Assembly (NCBI GenBank): GCA_963847945.1
Contig: CAWKBX010000015.1
Coordinates: 186,001-250,000, forward strand
Length of the DNA stretch: 64,000 nucleotides
Direction: 5' to 3'
Origin: JANMJD01 sp963847945
GTDB lineage: Bacteria > Actinomycetota > Acidimicrobiia > Acidimicrobiales > Ilumatobacteraceae
Of this stretch, positions 54,436 to 63,245 are shown piece by piece. Both the position numbers and the translations under genes were made by a program. The notes under the pieces are model-generated. The model had not been told where the DNA came from, ran no database searches, and saw only the letters and a list, made by a program, of their open reading frames with translations. The first letter of the stretch is position 1. Every line of letters starts with the position of its first letter.

Positions 54436-55242
54436 TCAGACCCCGAGGAACACGTCGAGACCGATTGTCAGGCCCGGGTGATCGGCGACTCGCTTGCAGG
54501 CGAGCACAACGCCTGGCATGAAACTGTCGCGGTCGTAGCTGTCATGGCGAATCGTCAGGGTCTGACCGGCCGTACCGAGGATGACCTCCTGATGGGCGAC
54601 CATCCCCCGCATCCGAACGGAATGCAGGCGGATTCCCGCCGGTCCGGCTCCGCCGCGGGCTCCCGGTGCCACCTCGTGCGTCGTCGGGTCGGCGGCCCAC
54701 TCCGTTGATGCTGCCGCCATCCGCCGAGCCGTCGTCATCGCCGTGCCCGAGGGGGCATCTGGCTTGGTGTCATGGTGCAACTCGATGATCTCGGCCGTCT
54801 CGAAAAATGGCGCAGCCATCTCGGCGAACCGCATCATCAGCACGGCTCCGATGGCAAAATTGGCGGCGATCAGGCAGTTCGAGCGGGTAAACGCCGCCCG
54901 CAGCGTGTCGAAGTGGTCGTCGAGCTGCGTGGTGCCGACCACCGCATGGATGCCACGAGCGGCCAGCCACGGCAACGTCTCGCGTGATGCCGAGGCGACC
55001 GTAAAGTCGACCACCACGTCGACACCCTCGGCCTCGAACACCTCGAGGCCTCCGCTGATCGCAATCCCCGACCGTTGTTGGCCGGCAGCGAACGGGTCAA
55101 CCGCCGCCACCAACTCCAATCCCGAGGCTGCGGTGACCGCCCCACACACGGCGGTTCCCATCTTGCCGCCCGCACCCACAACCCCGACGCGAACCTTCTG
55201 GTCAACAACGTTCATGGCCCGGCACACTATGTGCCGGGCCAT
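54436..55242 (-). CDS. dapB: 4-hydroxy-tetrahydrodipicolinate reductase
   Basis: NAD(P)H-dependent reduction in the diaminopimelate/lysine route, one step before DapD. VRVGVVGAGGKMGTAVCGAV is the Rossmann start, VDFTVAS and VGTTQL follow, and EIIELHHDTKPDAPSGTAMT holds the catalytic His/Lys motif. Two starts are possible: ATG 55242, with AAAGGTGA 7 nt upstream (268 residues), or ATG 55215, closer to family length (259 residues) but with no ribosome site. I list 55242 on the ribosome-site evidence. A 14-bp-arm hairpin spans 55213-55243, placing both start codons in its stem. Confidence 0.93.
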   Translation of the reverse strand: MARHIVCRAMNVVDQKVRVGVVGAGGKMGTAVCGAVTAASGLELVAAVDPFAAGQQRSGIAISGGLEVFEAEGVDVVVDFTVASASRETLPWLAARGIHAVVGTTQLDDHFDTLRAAFTRSNCLIAANFAIGAVLMMRFAEMAAPFFETAEIIELHHDTKPDAPSGTAMTTARRMAAASTEWAADPTTHEVAPGARGGAGPAGIRLHSVRMRGMVAHQEVILGTAGQTLTIRHDSYDRDSFMPGVVLACKRVADHPGLTIGLDVFLGV

Positions 55243-55243
55243 G
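55213..55243. promoter_or_regulatory. perfect 14-bp inverted repeat over the dapB start
   Basis: CATGGCCCGGCACA (55213-55226), loop CTA, then TGTGCCGGGCCATG (55230-55243). The arms are perfectly complementary. In the dapB mRNA (minus strand) the first candidate ATG lies at the 5' base of the stem and the second in the 3' arm, so the structure could restrict initiation or move it between starts. Alternatively it is a DNA operator. Confidence 0.85.
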
Positions 55244-55256
55244 AGTTGATCACCTT

Positions 55257-55286
55257 TGATTGACCGTCACGTGATTGACCGTCACG
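55257..55286. repeat. two contiguous 15-bp direct repeats upstream of dapB
   Basis: TGATTGACCGTCACG occurs twice without a gap (55257-55271 and 55272-55286), in the 50-bp space between the homospermidine synthase stop and dapB start. It lies just upstream of the dapB ribosome site. Paired sites of this kind can be regulator-binding; it could also be a local duplication without function. Confidence 0.85.
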
Positions 55287-55292
55287 ACGCCG

Positions 55293-56769
55293 CTACTTCA
55301 CCAGGAAGTTCGTGAACTGCCACGGGTCGTCGTAGTCGAGCCCATCGGACTCGTCGTGCCACCCCTTGAACAGATCGCTCCGGGTCGACAGCGGCGTCCA
55401 ATCGGTCGGGGCCGAGTGGAAGGTCCCGAGATAGGGCTTGGCAACCTTCAGCACGGTCTCCCATGGCAGGTCGTCGGGCACGTTCAGACCCTCGTTGGGA
55501 TTGTCGATCATCCAGCGTCACCGCGGCAACGATCGACGCCGCCACCTGCAGCGTCGTCGCGTTCTGGCTCGGCAGGATCGCCCGCGCCTCGTCGATCGAC
55601 AACAGCGAACCGGTCCACCAGGCGGTGTAGTCGTGGCCCATCAGCAGCACACCGAGTTCGTCACGCCCCGAGATGATCTCGTCGTTGAGGATTCGTTGCT
55701 TGGGCTGCATTTCCCAGTTCCGCATCCGCAGTTCCAAGACGCTGTTGATCGCCACGTCGGACGGGTGATACGCGTAATGCACGGTCGGGCGATAGACCGG
55801 GTTCCCCACGTCGACGCCGGCGTCATCCCACACAGTGAGATGGTCGGTCATCGTGAATGACTCGCCGTGGCGGATCACCATGCCGCGGATCTCACCGCAC
55901 GGGGCCCATGATCGCACCCAGGTCTCCATCCCGGGCTTGGCGATGCAGATCTGGTTCCGCGGCCCGAAGCCGGCGTGGACGTAGGCGCCGGGCGGCAGCC
56001 GCTTCTCGTGGGTGCCCCAACCGAGTTCGGCTGGGGCGACGCCCTCTTCGTAGAAGCCTTCGACCGACCAGGTGTTGGCGAACTCGTTGGTCTCTTTGGG
56101 CTTGTCGGAGATCTGCGTGTCGCGCTCGGCGATGTGGATCACCTTGGTACCGGTGAGCATCGCCAACTGGTTGAATTGCCCCTCGGCGAGGGCCAACTCC
56201 AAGCCGGCCTGGCGATCGCCGGCTCGGCCGTCGGCGAGGATCTTGGTGGAGATCTCCGTCAGCGCCTGCTTGGTGAAGTGCGACACCAGCCCCGGGTTGG
56301 CGCCGTGCTCCACGACGGCCGTGGCGCCCTTGTTGTCGCCCCACGACGCCTTCAGGCGGCGCAGATCCATGTGGCGGACGTACAGGGTGCGGTCGAGCGG
56401 GTTCATCGCCACCATGTCGTCGTACGGGTCCCACACCTCGACGGAGGTGTTCAGATATCGCACGCCATGATCCCGGCACCACTGCAGGATCGTCGGGTTG
56501 TCGATGTTCCAGGCAAGGTCGAGCAGGATGTCGCCGTCGCCGACACGAGCCGACAGGAACTCGTCGAGGTTCTCGCGGGTCAACCGGTCCTGCTCGTACG
56601 TCACGCCCATCGCGATCAGGTCGGCGACGCGTTCGCGGTTGTCGACGAAGTCGACGATCCGAACCTGCGATGGGGCGAACCCGAGGTCGCGGACCACCAG
56701 TGGCAGCACGCACTGAGCCACCGAGCCGCAGCCCAGTACCAGCACTCGATCGGGACGACGCGAGCTCAT
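55293..56769 (-). CDS. hss: homospermidine synthase (one frameshift)
   Basis: Makes sym-homospermidine from putrescine (or spermidine) with NAD, in polyamine metabolism. ATG 56769 gives RVLVLGCGSVAQCVLPLVVR; LLDLAWNIDNPTILQWCRDH, YLNTSVEVWDPYDDM, ATAVVEHGANPGLVSHFTKQ and GFGPRNQICIAKPGMETWVR are strong family blocks. A frameshift near 55510 separates the C-terminus (MIDNPNEGLNVPDDLPWETV to FTNFLVK), which ends at 55293. About 491 residues. Its start overlaps the stop of a 45-codon ORF (ATGA, 56766-56769). It is followed by dapB after 50 bp. It resembles proteobacterial bacterial-type HSS rather than plant type. Confidence 0.9.
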
Positions 56770-56903
56770 GCGGCAACCAGCACGCGCTCATCGGCCTCGA
56801 GTGCATTGTCGATCGGCGATTCGGCATCGTCGATCAATGTCGACGTAACGACCGACGCGAACTGCGACAGGTCATAGGGGATGCCCTTGCGCCCGGCGGT
56901 CAT
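56766..56903 (-). CDS. small ORF coupled to homospermidine synthase
   Basis: A 45-residue frame from ATG 56903: MTAGRKGIPYDLSQFASVVT, then STLIDDAESPIDN and ALEADERVLVAA. Its TGA overlaps the hss ATG (ATGA), and 35 of 45 codons end in G or C, consistent with translation. There is no clear ribosome site before it. No match recognised. It may be a real small protein, a translated leader that couples hss expression, or chance. Confidence 0.4.
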   Translation of the reverse strand: MTAGRKGIPYDLSQFASVVTSTLIDDAESPIDNALEADERVLVAA

Positions 56904-57284
56904 CCGACCGTCGAAAACAGGGCTAGTCGGTGATCATTCCGTCCAAGTGAACGCTCCTCAGGTGGGGTTCGCCCGTGGCGGGTGACGCACGCTGGTGCCC
57001 GAAGTTCGGTGTCCGTCGGCGTAACGATTTTCGCTCGGTGTCGAGGTGGGGTTGGTGGGTCCTTTCTGGCCGGGTCTATCCCGGGCACAGGGAGCGAAAC
57101 GCTACAGATGCTGTACACCGCATTGCTACTGCCCGATCAGTCAGTCAGCCAATGACCGCTCACAACGCCGACTCGCGACCACCGAATTCGTGTCCGGCTA
57201 CGACAGTTGAGAGCGCCTCCGAACTCCGCCGTTTCGTCCCCGACGCGGCGGCACCGACGGAGGCGACCATCGGTTGGTGACGAC
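56904..57284. other. leader/intergenic region upstream of the hss unit
   Basis: About 380 bp with no supported long gene. Minus-strand transcripts of hss should start here. A possible promoter is TTGGCT (57147-57152, minus strand) and TAGCAA (57123-57128) with 18-bp spacing. A GAGGAG site stands 7 nt before a seven-codon frame TTG-GAC-GGA-ATG-ATC-ACC-GAC-TAG (around 56925-56948), a possible leader peptide. A small palindrome TACAG-ATG-CTGTA lies at 57103-57115. All are low-confidence. Confidence 0.4.
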
Positions 57285-58100
57285 CTACCGAAGTCGAAGC
57301 ACGTTGCCGGTCACCAATCGGCCAGCATCGGCGCACAGCCAGGCGATCACTTCGGCAACCTCGGCCGGGTCGGCCACATGGTGATGGTCCGCATCTCGGG
57401 CGACGAACTCGCGAACCTCGTCGGTCACCCAGCCGGTATCGGTGACCGGCGGATAGACCACATTCGCCGTCACCCCATCGGCTGCCATCTCACTCGCCGC
57501 CGACAGTGTGTAGCTGATCAGGGCCGCCTTCGCCGCGCCGTACGAAACCTCTCCCGGGAATCCGCCACCGGTTCCCGACGTCAGGGTGACGATGCGGCCC
57601 CAGTCGGCACCCCGGTGGCGATGCCGGGTGATGAACTCGTGCATCAACAGCGCCCCGGCGCGGGCATCCACATGCAGTTGAGCATCGATGGTGGCGGCGG
57701 TGACCGGGTAATTCGGGCGGCCGATCGCGTCGGACCCACCGTCGGCAAAGCTGTCCTGACACCAGGCGCTGGCGTTGTGTACGAGCACGCTCACCGGGCC
57801 GATCGCCGCTTCGGCCCGGCTGAACAGCTCCGACGGTGCCGTCGGGTTGGCAAGATCGAGTTCGATCGCCACACACCGGTGGCCGAGTTCCTCGATCTGG
57901 GTCATGGCATCCGAACCGTCGAGCGCCCGCTGACGGCGGTACTCGGGCAACTGCCCCGGGGGGTCGTATGCCCGCAGGTAGGTGATGACGACATCGGCTC
58001 CCCGTTGGGCGAGGGCGACGGCGGTCGCCGCGCCGATGCCGTGATTGGCTCCGGTCACGAGGGCGACGCGGCCGACCAGCGGTGGCTGAAGATGAGACAT
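57285..58100 (-). CDS. SDR-family oxidoreductase
   Basis: A classical SDR of 271 residues: GRVALVTGANHGIGAATAVA (TGxxxGIG), a long insert after strand 2 (ITYLRAYDPPGQLPEYRRQR) with no Asp directly after it, VSVLVHNASAW in place of NNAG, and TLTSGTGGGFPGEVSYGAAK with Ser and Tyr-x3-Lys. The C-terminus GRLVTGNVLRLR is typical. Preference of NADH or NADPH cannot be fixed. It lies between the M16 peptidase and the hss unit, an order not usual in the pnp-M16-dapB neighbourhood. Confidence 0.88.
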   Translation of the reverse strand: MSHLQPPLVGRVALVTGANHGIGAATAVALAQRGADVVITYLRAYDPPGQLPEYRRQRALDGSDAMTQIEELGHRCVAIELDLANPTAPSELFSRAEAAIGPVSVLVHNASAWCQDSFADGGSDAIGRPNYPVTAATIDAQLHVDARAGALLMHEFITRHRHRGADWGRIVTLTSGTGGGFPGEVSYGAAKAALISYTLSAASEMAADGVTANVVYPPVTDTGWVTDEVREFVARDADHHHVADPAEVAEVIAWLCADAGRLVTGNVLRLR

Positions 58101-58222
58101 GGCGAGGTGACGTCCTTCTTCGAAAACGGATGAAATGTACGTTTGGAAAGAAAGTCAGTTGCCTGCCACGGTCGCGACCGTAGCTCGACGGCCACACGGA
58201 GGTGACACGAGTTACAGCCGGG

Positions 58223-59460
58223 TCAGCGCGGGCCGACGGCGACCTCGACGCGCGGGCCTGCGAAGACTCGTTCGATCACCGCTCGGGTGTCGTCAAGGGT
58301 GACCGCCCGCCACCGATTGACCTGCTGCTGCACCGGGCGAATCTCGCCGTAGGCCATCATCTGTCCGCCGAGGCGACTCATCCGCGAGCCCGTGTCCTCG
58401 AGACCCATCACGTAGGCCCCGCACAGGTACCCCTGGGCGATCTCGAGCTCATCGTCGGTAATCCCATCGAGACACAGCTTGTCGATCTCGATCTCAATCA
58501 AGCCCCGTACCTCGGCCAGGTGGCGAGGTTGGGCCCCGGCGTAGATCGTGAAGATCCCAGCGTCGGAGTACGCCCCGGCACCCGAGTAGACCGAGTAGAC
58601 CAGACCGCGCTTCTCGCGGATCTCCTCGAATAGACGACTCGACATTCCGCCGCCGAAAACATGGTTGACCACGTCTAGTGCGGGGAGGGCCGGGTCGTGG
58701 CGATCGGGCGACTGCATCCCGATCACCAGATGAATCTGCTCGGTATCGTCGTCTTCCCAGATCTCCTGGGCGGCCGCCGCGCCCGGGTTCCAACGGTTCT
58801 TGATCGCCAGGCCGACCCGCACGCCGGCGAATTGCTCGGCAACCGCCCCGACCACTTCATCGTGGTCGATCGGCCCCGGCGACGGCAACGACCATTGCCT
58901 CGGCGACGTAGCGGGCATCGTGGAACTTGCGGACATCGTCGGCCGTGATCGCTTCGACGATTTCCCGGTCGACCAGCCGTCTCCCGCCCCAGCGGGTGAT
59001 CAGGGAAGACCGCTTCCGACAGCAGACGATGGGCGACATCGTCTGGGCTGTCGTCGTCCATCGCCAGCTCTTCGAGAATGACCTGGCGCTCCATATCGAC
59101 GTCTTCGGGCCGCAACGCAGGGTTGCACAGCACGTCACCGAGAATCTCACGGCCGAGCGTCATCCGGTCGGCCGGGAGCCGGCAGTAGTACGCCGTGGTC
59201 TCCTTGGTGGTGAACGCATTCATGTCACCACCAACCCGGTCGACCGAGCGGGCGATGTCTTGGGCAGAACGGGCGTCGGTGCCCTTGAAGAGCAGGTGCT
59301 CCAGGAAGTGTGAAACCCCTGACAGCTCCGCTGGTTCGTCGCGGGCCCCGACACCTACCCAAACGCCGGTGGCCACCGACAGAGCCCCAGGGACTCGTTC
59401 GGTGGCCACGCGCAAACCGTATGGCAGTGTCGTGACCTGAATGTTCGATTCAGCGGTCAC
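58223..59460 (-). CDS. M16-family zinc peptidase (two frameshifts)
   Basis: A processing-peptidase-like protein of about 412 residues. From GTG 59460: LPYGLRVATERVPGALSVAT and SGVSHFLEHLLFKGTDARSA with the inverted zinc motif H-x2-E-H; the downstream zinc Glu lies in the region of ERQVILEELAMDDD. Breaks near 59000 and 58860 lead through EIVEAITADDVRKFHDARYV to VVNHVFGGGMSSRLFEEIRE and REKRGLVYSVYSGAGAYSDA (the conserved R/Y site). It corresponds in position and type to mycobacterial PepR next to pnp. Probable cytoplasmic peptide processing. Confidence 0.88.
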
Positions 59461-59478
59461 GAGTGACCGGTCGGCCGA

Positions 59479-59528
59479 GCGGGCGCCAGCCCGCCGGACG
59501 ACGATGGGGTCCGGGGGCGCAGCCCCCG
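59479..59528. terminator. two GC hairpins after pnp (possible terminator)
   Basis: GCGGGC (59479-59484) pairs with GCCCGC (59489-59494) across GCCA, and CGGGGGC (59512-59518) pairs with GCCCCCG (59522-59528) across GCA. They lie in the 85 bp between pnp and the M16 gene, downstream of pnp on the minus strand. There is no T-run, so they may only stabilise or attenuate the transcript. Confidence 0.5.
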
Positions 59529-59545
59529 AGCGTCAATAGTCACGG

Positions 59546-62031
59546 TCACAGTATGGAGTGAAGATCAGCGGTGACGACGGCGGCCGCCACGGTCTCCACC
59601 ATCGCGCCCAGCGGGCCGGCCACGATCGCCGCTCGGACGACCTGCGCCACCGGAGCAGCCTCGGCGGCCGGTCCTAGATCACCGAAGACCTCGCGGGCCT
59701 CGGCCTCGAAGGAGTCCTCGAACGACACCGCGACACCGTCACCGCTATCGGCGGCGGGAGCCGACGAACGCGGGGCCCGGGCGGGACGCTCGGAGGCGAC
59801 CCGGTCACCAGACTCGGCGGCCGGAGCATCGTCGCCTTCACGGACCGTCACCGACGGGCGACAGGCTGACCTTGCCCTTGTCGTCGATCTCGTCGACCCG
59901 CACGATGATCTCGTCACCGAGATCGACACACGTCTTCGACCCGGTCGATCCGCTTGCCGCCGCCGAGCTTCGAGATGTGGACCAGGCCGTCGCGACCAGG
60001 GAGGATGTTGACGAACGCACCGAACTTGGTGACGTTGACAACACGGCCGGTGTAGATCTCGCCGACGATCGCCTTGGGCGGATCGAGGATCAACATGATC
60101 CGCGCTTGGCGTCTTCCACCCGCCAGCCGTCGACCGAGCCGATGGTGACGGTGCCGATGGCCCCATCGTCGTCGACGGCGACGTCTGCGCCGGTCTCCTG
60201 CTGGATGGTGTTGATGACCTTGCCCTTCGGCCCGATGACCTCGCCGATCTTGTCGATCGGGATGTTGAAGCTCGAGATCTTCGGTGCGGTCTCACGCACT
60301 TCGGCGCGAGGAGCGGCGATCGCCGCGTTCATCACTTCGAGGATGGCCAGGCGAGCGTCACGAGCCTGAGCCAAGCGCAGCGATCAGGACGTCGGCGGGG
60401 ATGCCCTCGATCTTGGTGTCGAGTTGCAGGGCGGTGATCGCATCGGCCGTGCCGGCGACCTTGAAGTCCATGTCGCCGAATGCGTCCTCGGCACCGAGGA
60501 TGTCGGTCAGGGTGGTGTACTTGCCCTGGTCATAGATGAGACCCATGGCGATACCGGCCACCGGGGCGATGATCGGCACGCCCGCGTCCATCAACGACAG
60601 CGACGACGCGCAGACCGAGGCCATCGACGTCGAACCGTTCGACGACATCACTTCCGACACGAGGCGAAGCGTGTAAGCGAACTTCTCCTGACCGGGAACG
60701 ACGGGCAGCAACGCCCGCTCGGCGAGGGCGCCATGGCCGATCTCGCGACGCTTGGGCGAGCCACGCGGCCGGTCTCACCGTTGGCCCATGGCGCCATGTT
60801 GTAGTGGTGCATGTAGCGCTTGTTCGTCTCGGGCGTCAGCGTGTCGAGCAACTGGTTCATGCGGGGCATGGCCAGGGTGCGTGACGTTGAGCACCTGGGT
60901 CTCGCCGCGCTGGAACAGGCCAGAGCCATGGGCCGTCGGGAGAACTCCGATTTCGGCCGACACCGGGCGCAGATCGGCAGGTGCACGACCGTCGATACGG
61001 ATGCCCTCGTCGACGACACGCTTGCGGACCAGCTTCTTGGTCAGGCTGCGAACAGCCTCTTTGACTTCCTTCTGACGGCCGGCGAATTCGCCCGGGGCGT
61101 CAGCGTTGCCGCACAGCGATGCGATGGCCGCTTGGGTGACGGCATCGGTGGCGGCGTTGCGCTCGGCCTTGGCCGAGATCGTGACGGCGGGGGTCAGGTC
61201 GGCGGTAGCCACCTTGGCGACGGCCTCGAACACGTCTGCGCCGTAATCGAGCACCGGGTTGTACTTCAACGGGGTGATCGGACCTTGGGCGAGGCGGGCG
61301 GCGACGAGCTGCTTCTGCAGTTCAATCGACTCCGAGATCCACACCTTGCAGGCCTCGAGGCCGCCGGCGAGGACTTCCTCGTTCACCTTGGGTGCACCGG
61401 CGGCGTAGTACTGGAAGCTCTTCTCAGTGCCACCGGCCTCGACCATCATGATTGCCACATCGCCGTTGTCGAGCTGACGCCCGGCGACGACCAACTCGAA
61501 GACCGAGTTGCCACCCTCTTCGAAGGTGGGGTGCGGGATCCAGGTGCCTTCCTGGCTGTAGGCGATGCGCACGGCACCGATCGGGCCGTCGAACGGGATA
61601 CCCGAGATCATGAACGATGCCGAAGCAGCGTTGATCGACAGAATGTCGTGCGGGTTCTGCTGGTCGGCGCCGAGGATGGTCAGCACGACCTGGGTCTCGT
61701 TGCGGAAGCCGTCGGGGAACGACGGGCGCAACGGCCGGTCGGTGAGGCGGCATGTGAGAATCGCGTTCTCGGTCGGCCGGCCTTCACGACGGAAGAACGA
61801 TCCGGGGATCTTGCCGGCCGCGTAGGCCCGCTCCTCCACATCAACGGTGAGGGGGAAGAAGTCGATGCCGTCACGGACGTCCTTGGCCGCGTTGGCCGTG
61901 GCCAACACGAGAGTGCGACCGATACCGGCGACGACCGCGCCCTGCGACTGCAGAGCGAACTTTCCGGTCTCGAATGAGAGGGTCTTGTCGGTGCCCGATA
62001 CGGGTCCCGACACACGAATGGGTTCAGCCAT
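59546..62031 (-). CDS. pnp: polyribonucleotide nucleotidyltransferase (at least six frameshifts)
   Basis: The 3'-5' phosphorolytic RNA-decay enzyme, about 828 residues. From ATG 62031 the first RNase PH domain is clean (ALQSQGAVVAGIGRTLVLAT, FFRREGRPTENAILTCRLTD, RPLRPSFPDGF), as is the start of the second (GIRIDGRAPADLRPVSAEIG, GLFQRGETQVLNVT). Then the frame changes near 60890, 60760, 60370, 60095, 59930 and 59860, through SEVMSSNGSTSMASVCASSL, the KH domain (IPIDKIGEVIGPKGKVINTI), the S1 domain (GEIYTGRVVNVTKFGAFVNI) and an acidic tail. Every domain is conserved in order, so sequence error is the best explanation. It follows rpsO, as in most bacteria. Confidence 0.92.
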
Positions 62032-62192
62032 TGTGGGTTTCCTTTCGAGCCGACCATCCTGGCCGGCTGACAAGGAGCGGGGCCGGTTCCCAGTCGGCGG
62101 ACCCGGACCCTTGCCCGGAACTGGCGACTGACAACCGACTATTGAGTTTCCGCTCCAGTGGGTTGGTTTGTTTCAGTTGTGTCGAGATGAGC

Positions 62193-62219
62193 AACGAGCG
62201 GCCGAATCGGCCGCTCGTT
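62193..62219. terminator. 12-bp hairpin in the rpsO-pnp spacer
   Basis: AACGAGCGGCCG (62193-62204) is perfectly complementary to CGGCCGCTCGTT (62208-62219) with a 3-nt loop. It lies 16 bp after the rpsO stop and upstream of pnp on the minus strand. The following bases are only partly T-rich. In other bacteria this spacer holds a partial terminator or an RNase III site used in pnp autoregulation; either would fit here. Confidence 0.7.
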
Positions 62220-62234
62220 CACCCCGAATGTCAG

Positions 62235-62489
62235 TTAGCGGCGCAGGCCGAGCTTCGCAATCAGCGCTCGGTAGCGCTCGATGTCGATGTTCTTCGTGTA
62301 GTCGAGCAAACGACGACGACGACCGACGAGCATCAGCAGACCGCGTCGACTGTGATGGTCCTTCTTATGGACCTTCAAGTGCTCGGTGAGCATGTTGATC
62401 CGGGCCGTGAGCAGTGCAATCTGCACTTCAGGCGAACCGGTATCGGACTCGTGGAGCCGATGCTCCGCAATGGTGTCCGCACGGGACAT
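62235..62489 (-). CDS. rpsO: 30S ribosomal protein S15
   Basis: 84 residues, slightly shorter than the usual 89. It has the family core GSPEVQIALLTARINMLTEH, LKVHKKDHHSRRGLLMLVGR and RRRRLLDYTKNIDIERYRAL. S15 binds 16S rRNA early in 30S assembly. The ATG at 62487-62489 is preceded by AGGAAGG in the minus strand. A weak promoter candidate, TCGCAA at 62617-62622 and TATCAT at 62593-62598 (18-bp spacing, minus strand), lies about 100 bp upstream. Confidence 0.97.
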   Translation of the reverse strand: MSRADTIAEHRLHESDTGSPEVQIALLTARINMLTEHLKVHKKDHHSRRGLLMLVGRRRRLLDYTKNIDIERYRALIAKLGLRR

Positions 62490-62660
62490 AGATGAACTGC
62501 CTTCCTGTAGGGAGGTCGCCGCCCGCGTACTTCACGGTTCGGCACCACGTCGCAGCGCTCGCAGACGCGAGAATGCCGCAACGGACGGGGCCATGATATC
62601 GCACAGTGGCCAATATTTGCGACTATTGCGCAACGTGCGGCGATGGCTAGCGTCGAGACC

Positions 62661-63245
62661 ATGTTCACGGGCATCATCGAAGAGCTGGGGCGATACGAAG
62701 GCAGCGACGGTCCCCGCTACGTGTTCGCCGCCCGCACGGTACTGGCCGATGCCCGCCAAGGTGACTCGATTGCGGTCAACGGCTGCTGTCTGACGTTGGT
62801 CGAACAGGGTGACGGGTGGTGGTCGACCGATGTCAGCGACGAAACCCTCGCCCGCACCAACATCGGGGCGCTCTCCCCCGGCGAACCGGTCAACCTTGAG
62901 CGACCGGTGCGAATGAGCGACCGCCTCGGCGGCCACCAGGTCCTCGGCCACGTCGACACCGTCGGCACGATCGTCCAGCCCGCGCCCGACTTCGTGGTGC
63001 GAATTCCCACCGATCTGATGCGCTACGTCGTCGAAAAGGGCTCGATCACCGTCGACGGCATTAGCCTCACCGCCTTCAACCTCACCGACGACACCTTCGA
63101 AGTGGCCGTGATCCCGCATACCGCGGCGGTCACCACCTTGGGCCACAAGGGGGCGGGAGATCCGGTCAATATCGAGGTCGACATCATGGCCAAGCACCTC
63201 GAGCGCCTGATGTTGCCCCATCTTCCGGGAAAGACGGCCGAGTGA
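62661..63245 (+). CDS. ribE: riboflavin synthase, alpha subunit
   Basis: Dismutates two lumazines to riboflavin. 194 residues in two lumazine-binding repeats: MFTGIIEELG with SIAVNGCCLTLV, and LGGHQVLGHVDTVGTI with SITVDGISLTAFNL. The ATG at 62661 is the canonical MFTGIIE start; the longer frame from 62643 adds six residues with no support. No FMN riboswitch is seen upstream. The stop overlaps the start of the chorismate mutase-VOC gene (GTGA, 63242-63245), so the two are coupled. Confidence 0.96.
   Translation: MFTGIIEELGRYEGSDGPRYVFAARTVLADARQGDSIAVNGCCLTLVEQGDGWWSTDVSDETLARTNIGALSPGEPVNLERPVRMSDRLGGHQVLGHVDTVGTIVQPAPDFVVRIPTDLMRYVVEKGSITVDGISLTAFNLTDDTFEVAVIPHTAAVTTLGHKGAGDPVNIEVDIMAKHLERLMLPHLPGKTAE

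Noticed and set aside
56904..56975. Possible SAH or other riboswitch upstream of hss, prompted by the string GAGGAGCG
   Set aside because: The remaining conserved parts of that riboswitch are missing, and GAGGAG is better read as a ribosome-binding site.
59546..62031. Programmed ribosomal frameshifting in pnp and other genes
   Set aside because: Shifts are too many, go in differing directions, lack slippery heptamers with following structures, and hit unrelated genes alike; sequence error is simpler.
62490..62660. FMN riboswitch upstream of ribE
   Set aside because: No FMN-element conserved blocks are visible, and the region is too short with an opposing rpsO promoter.
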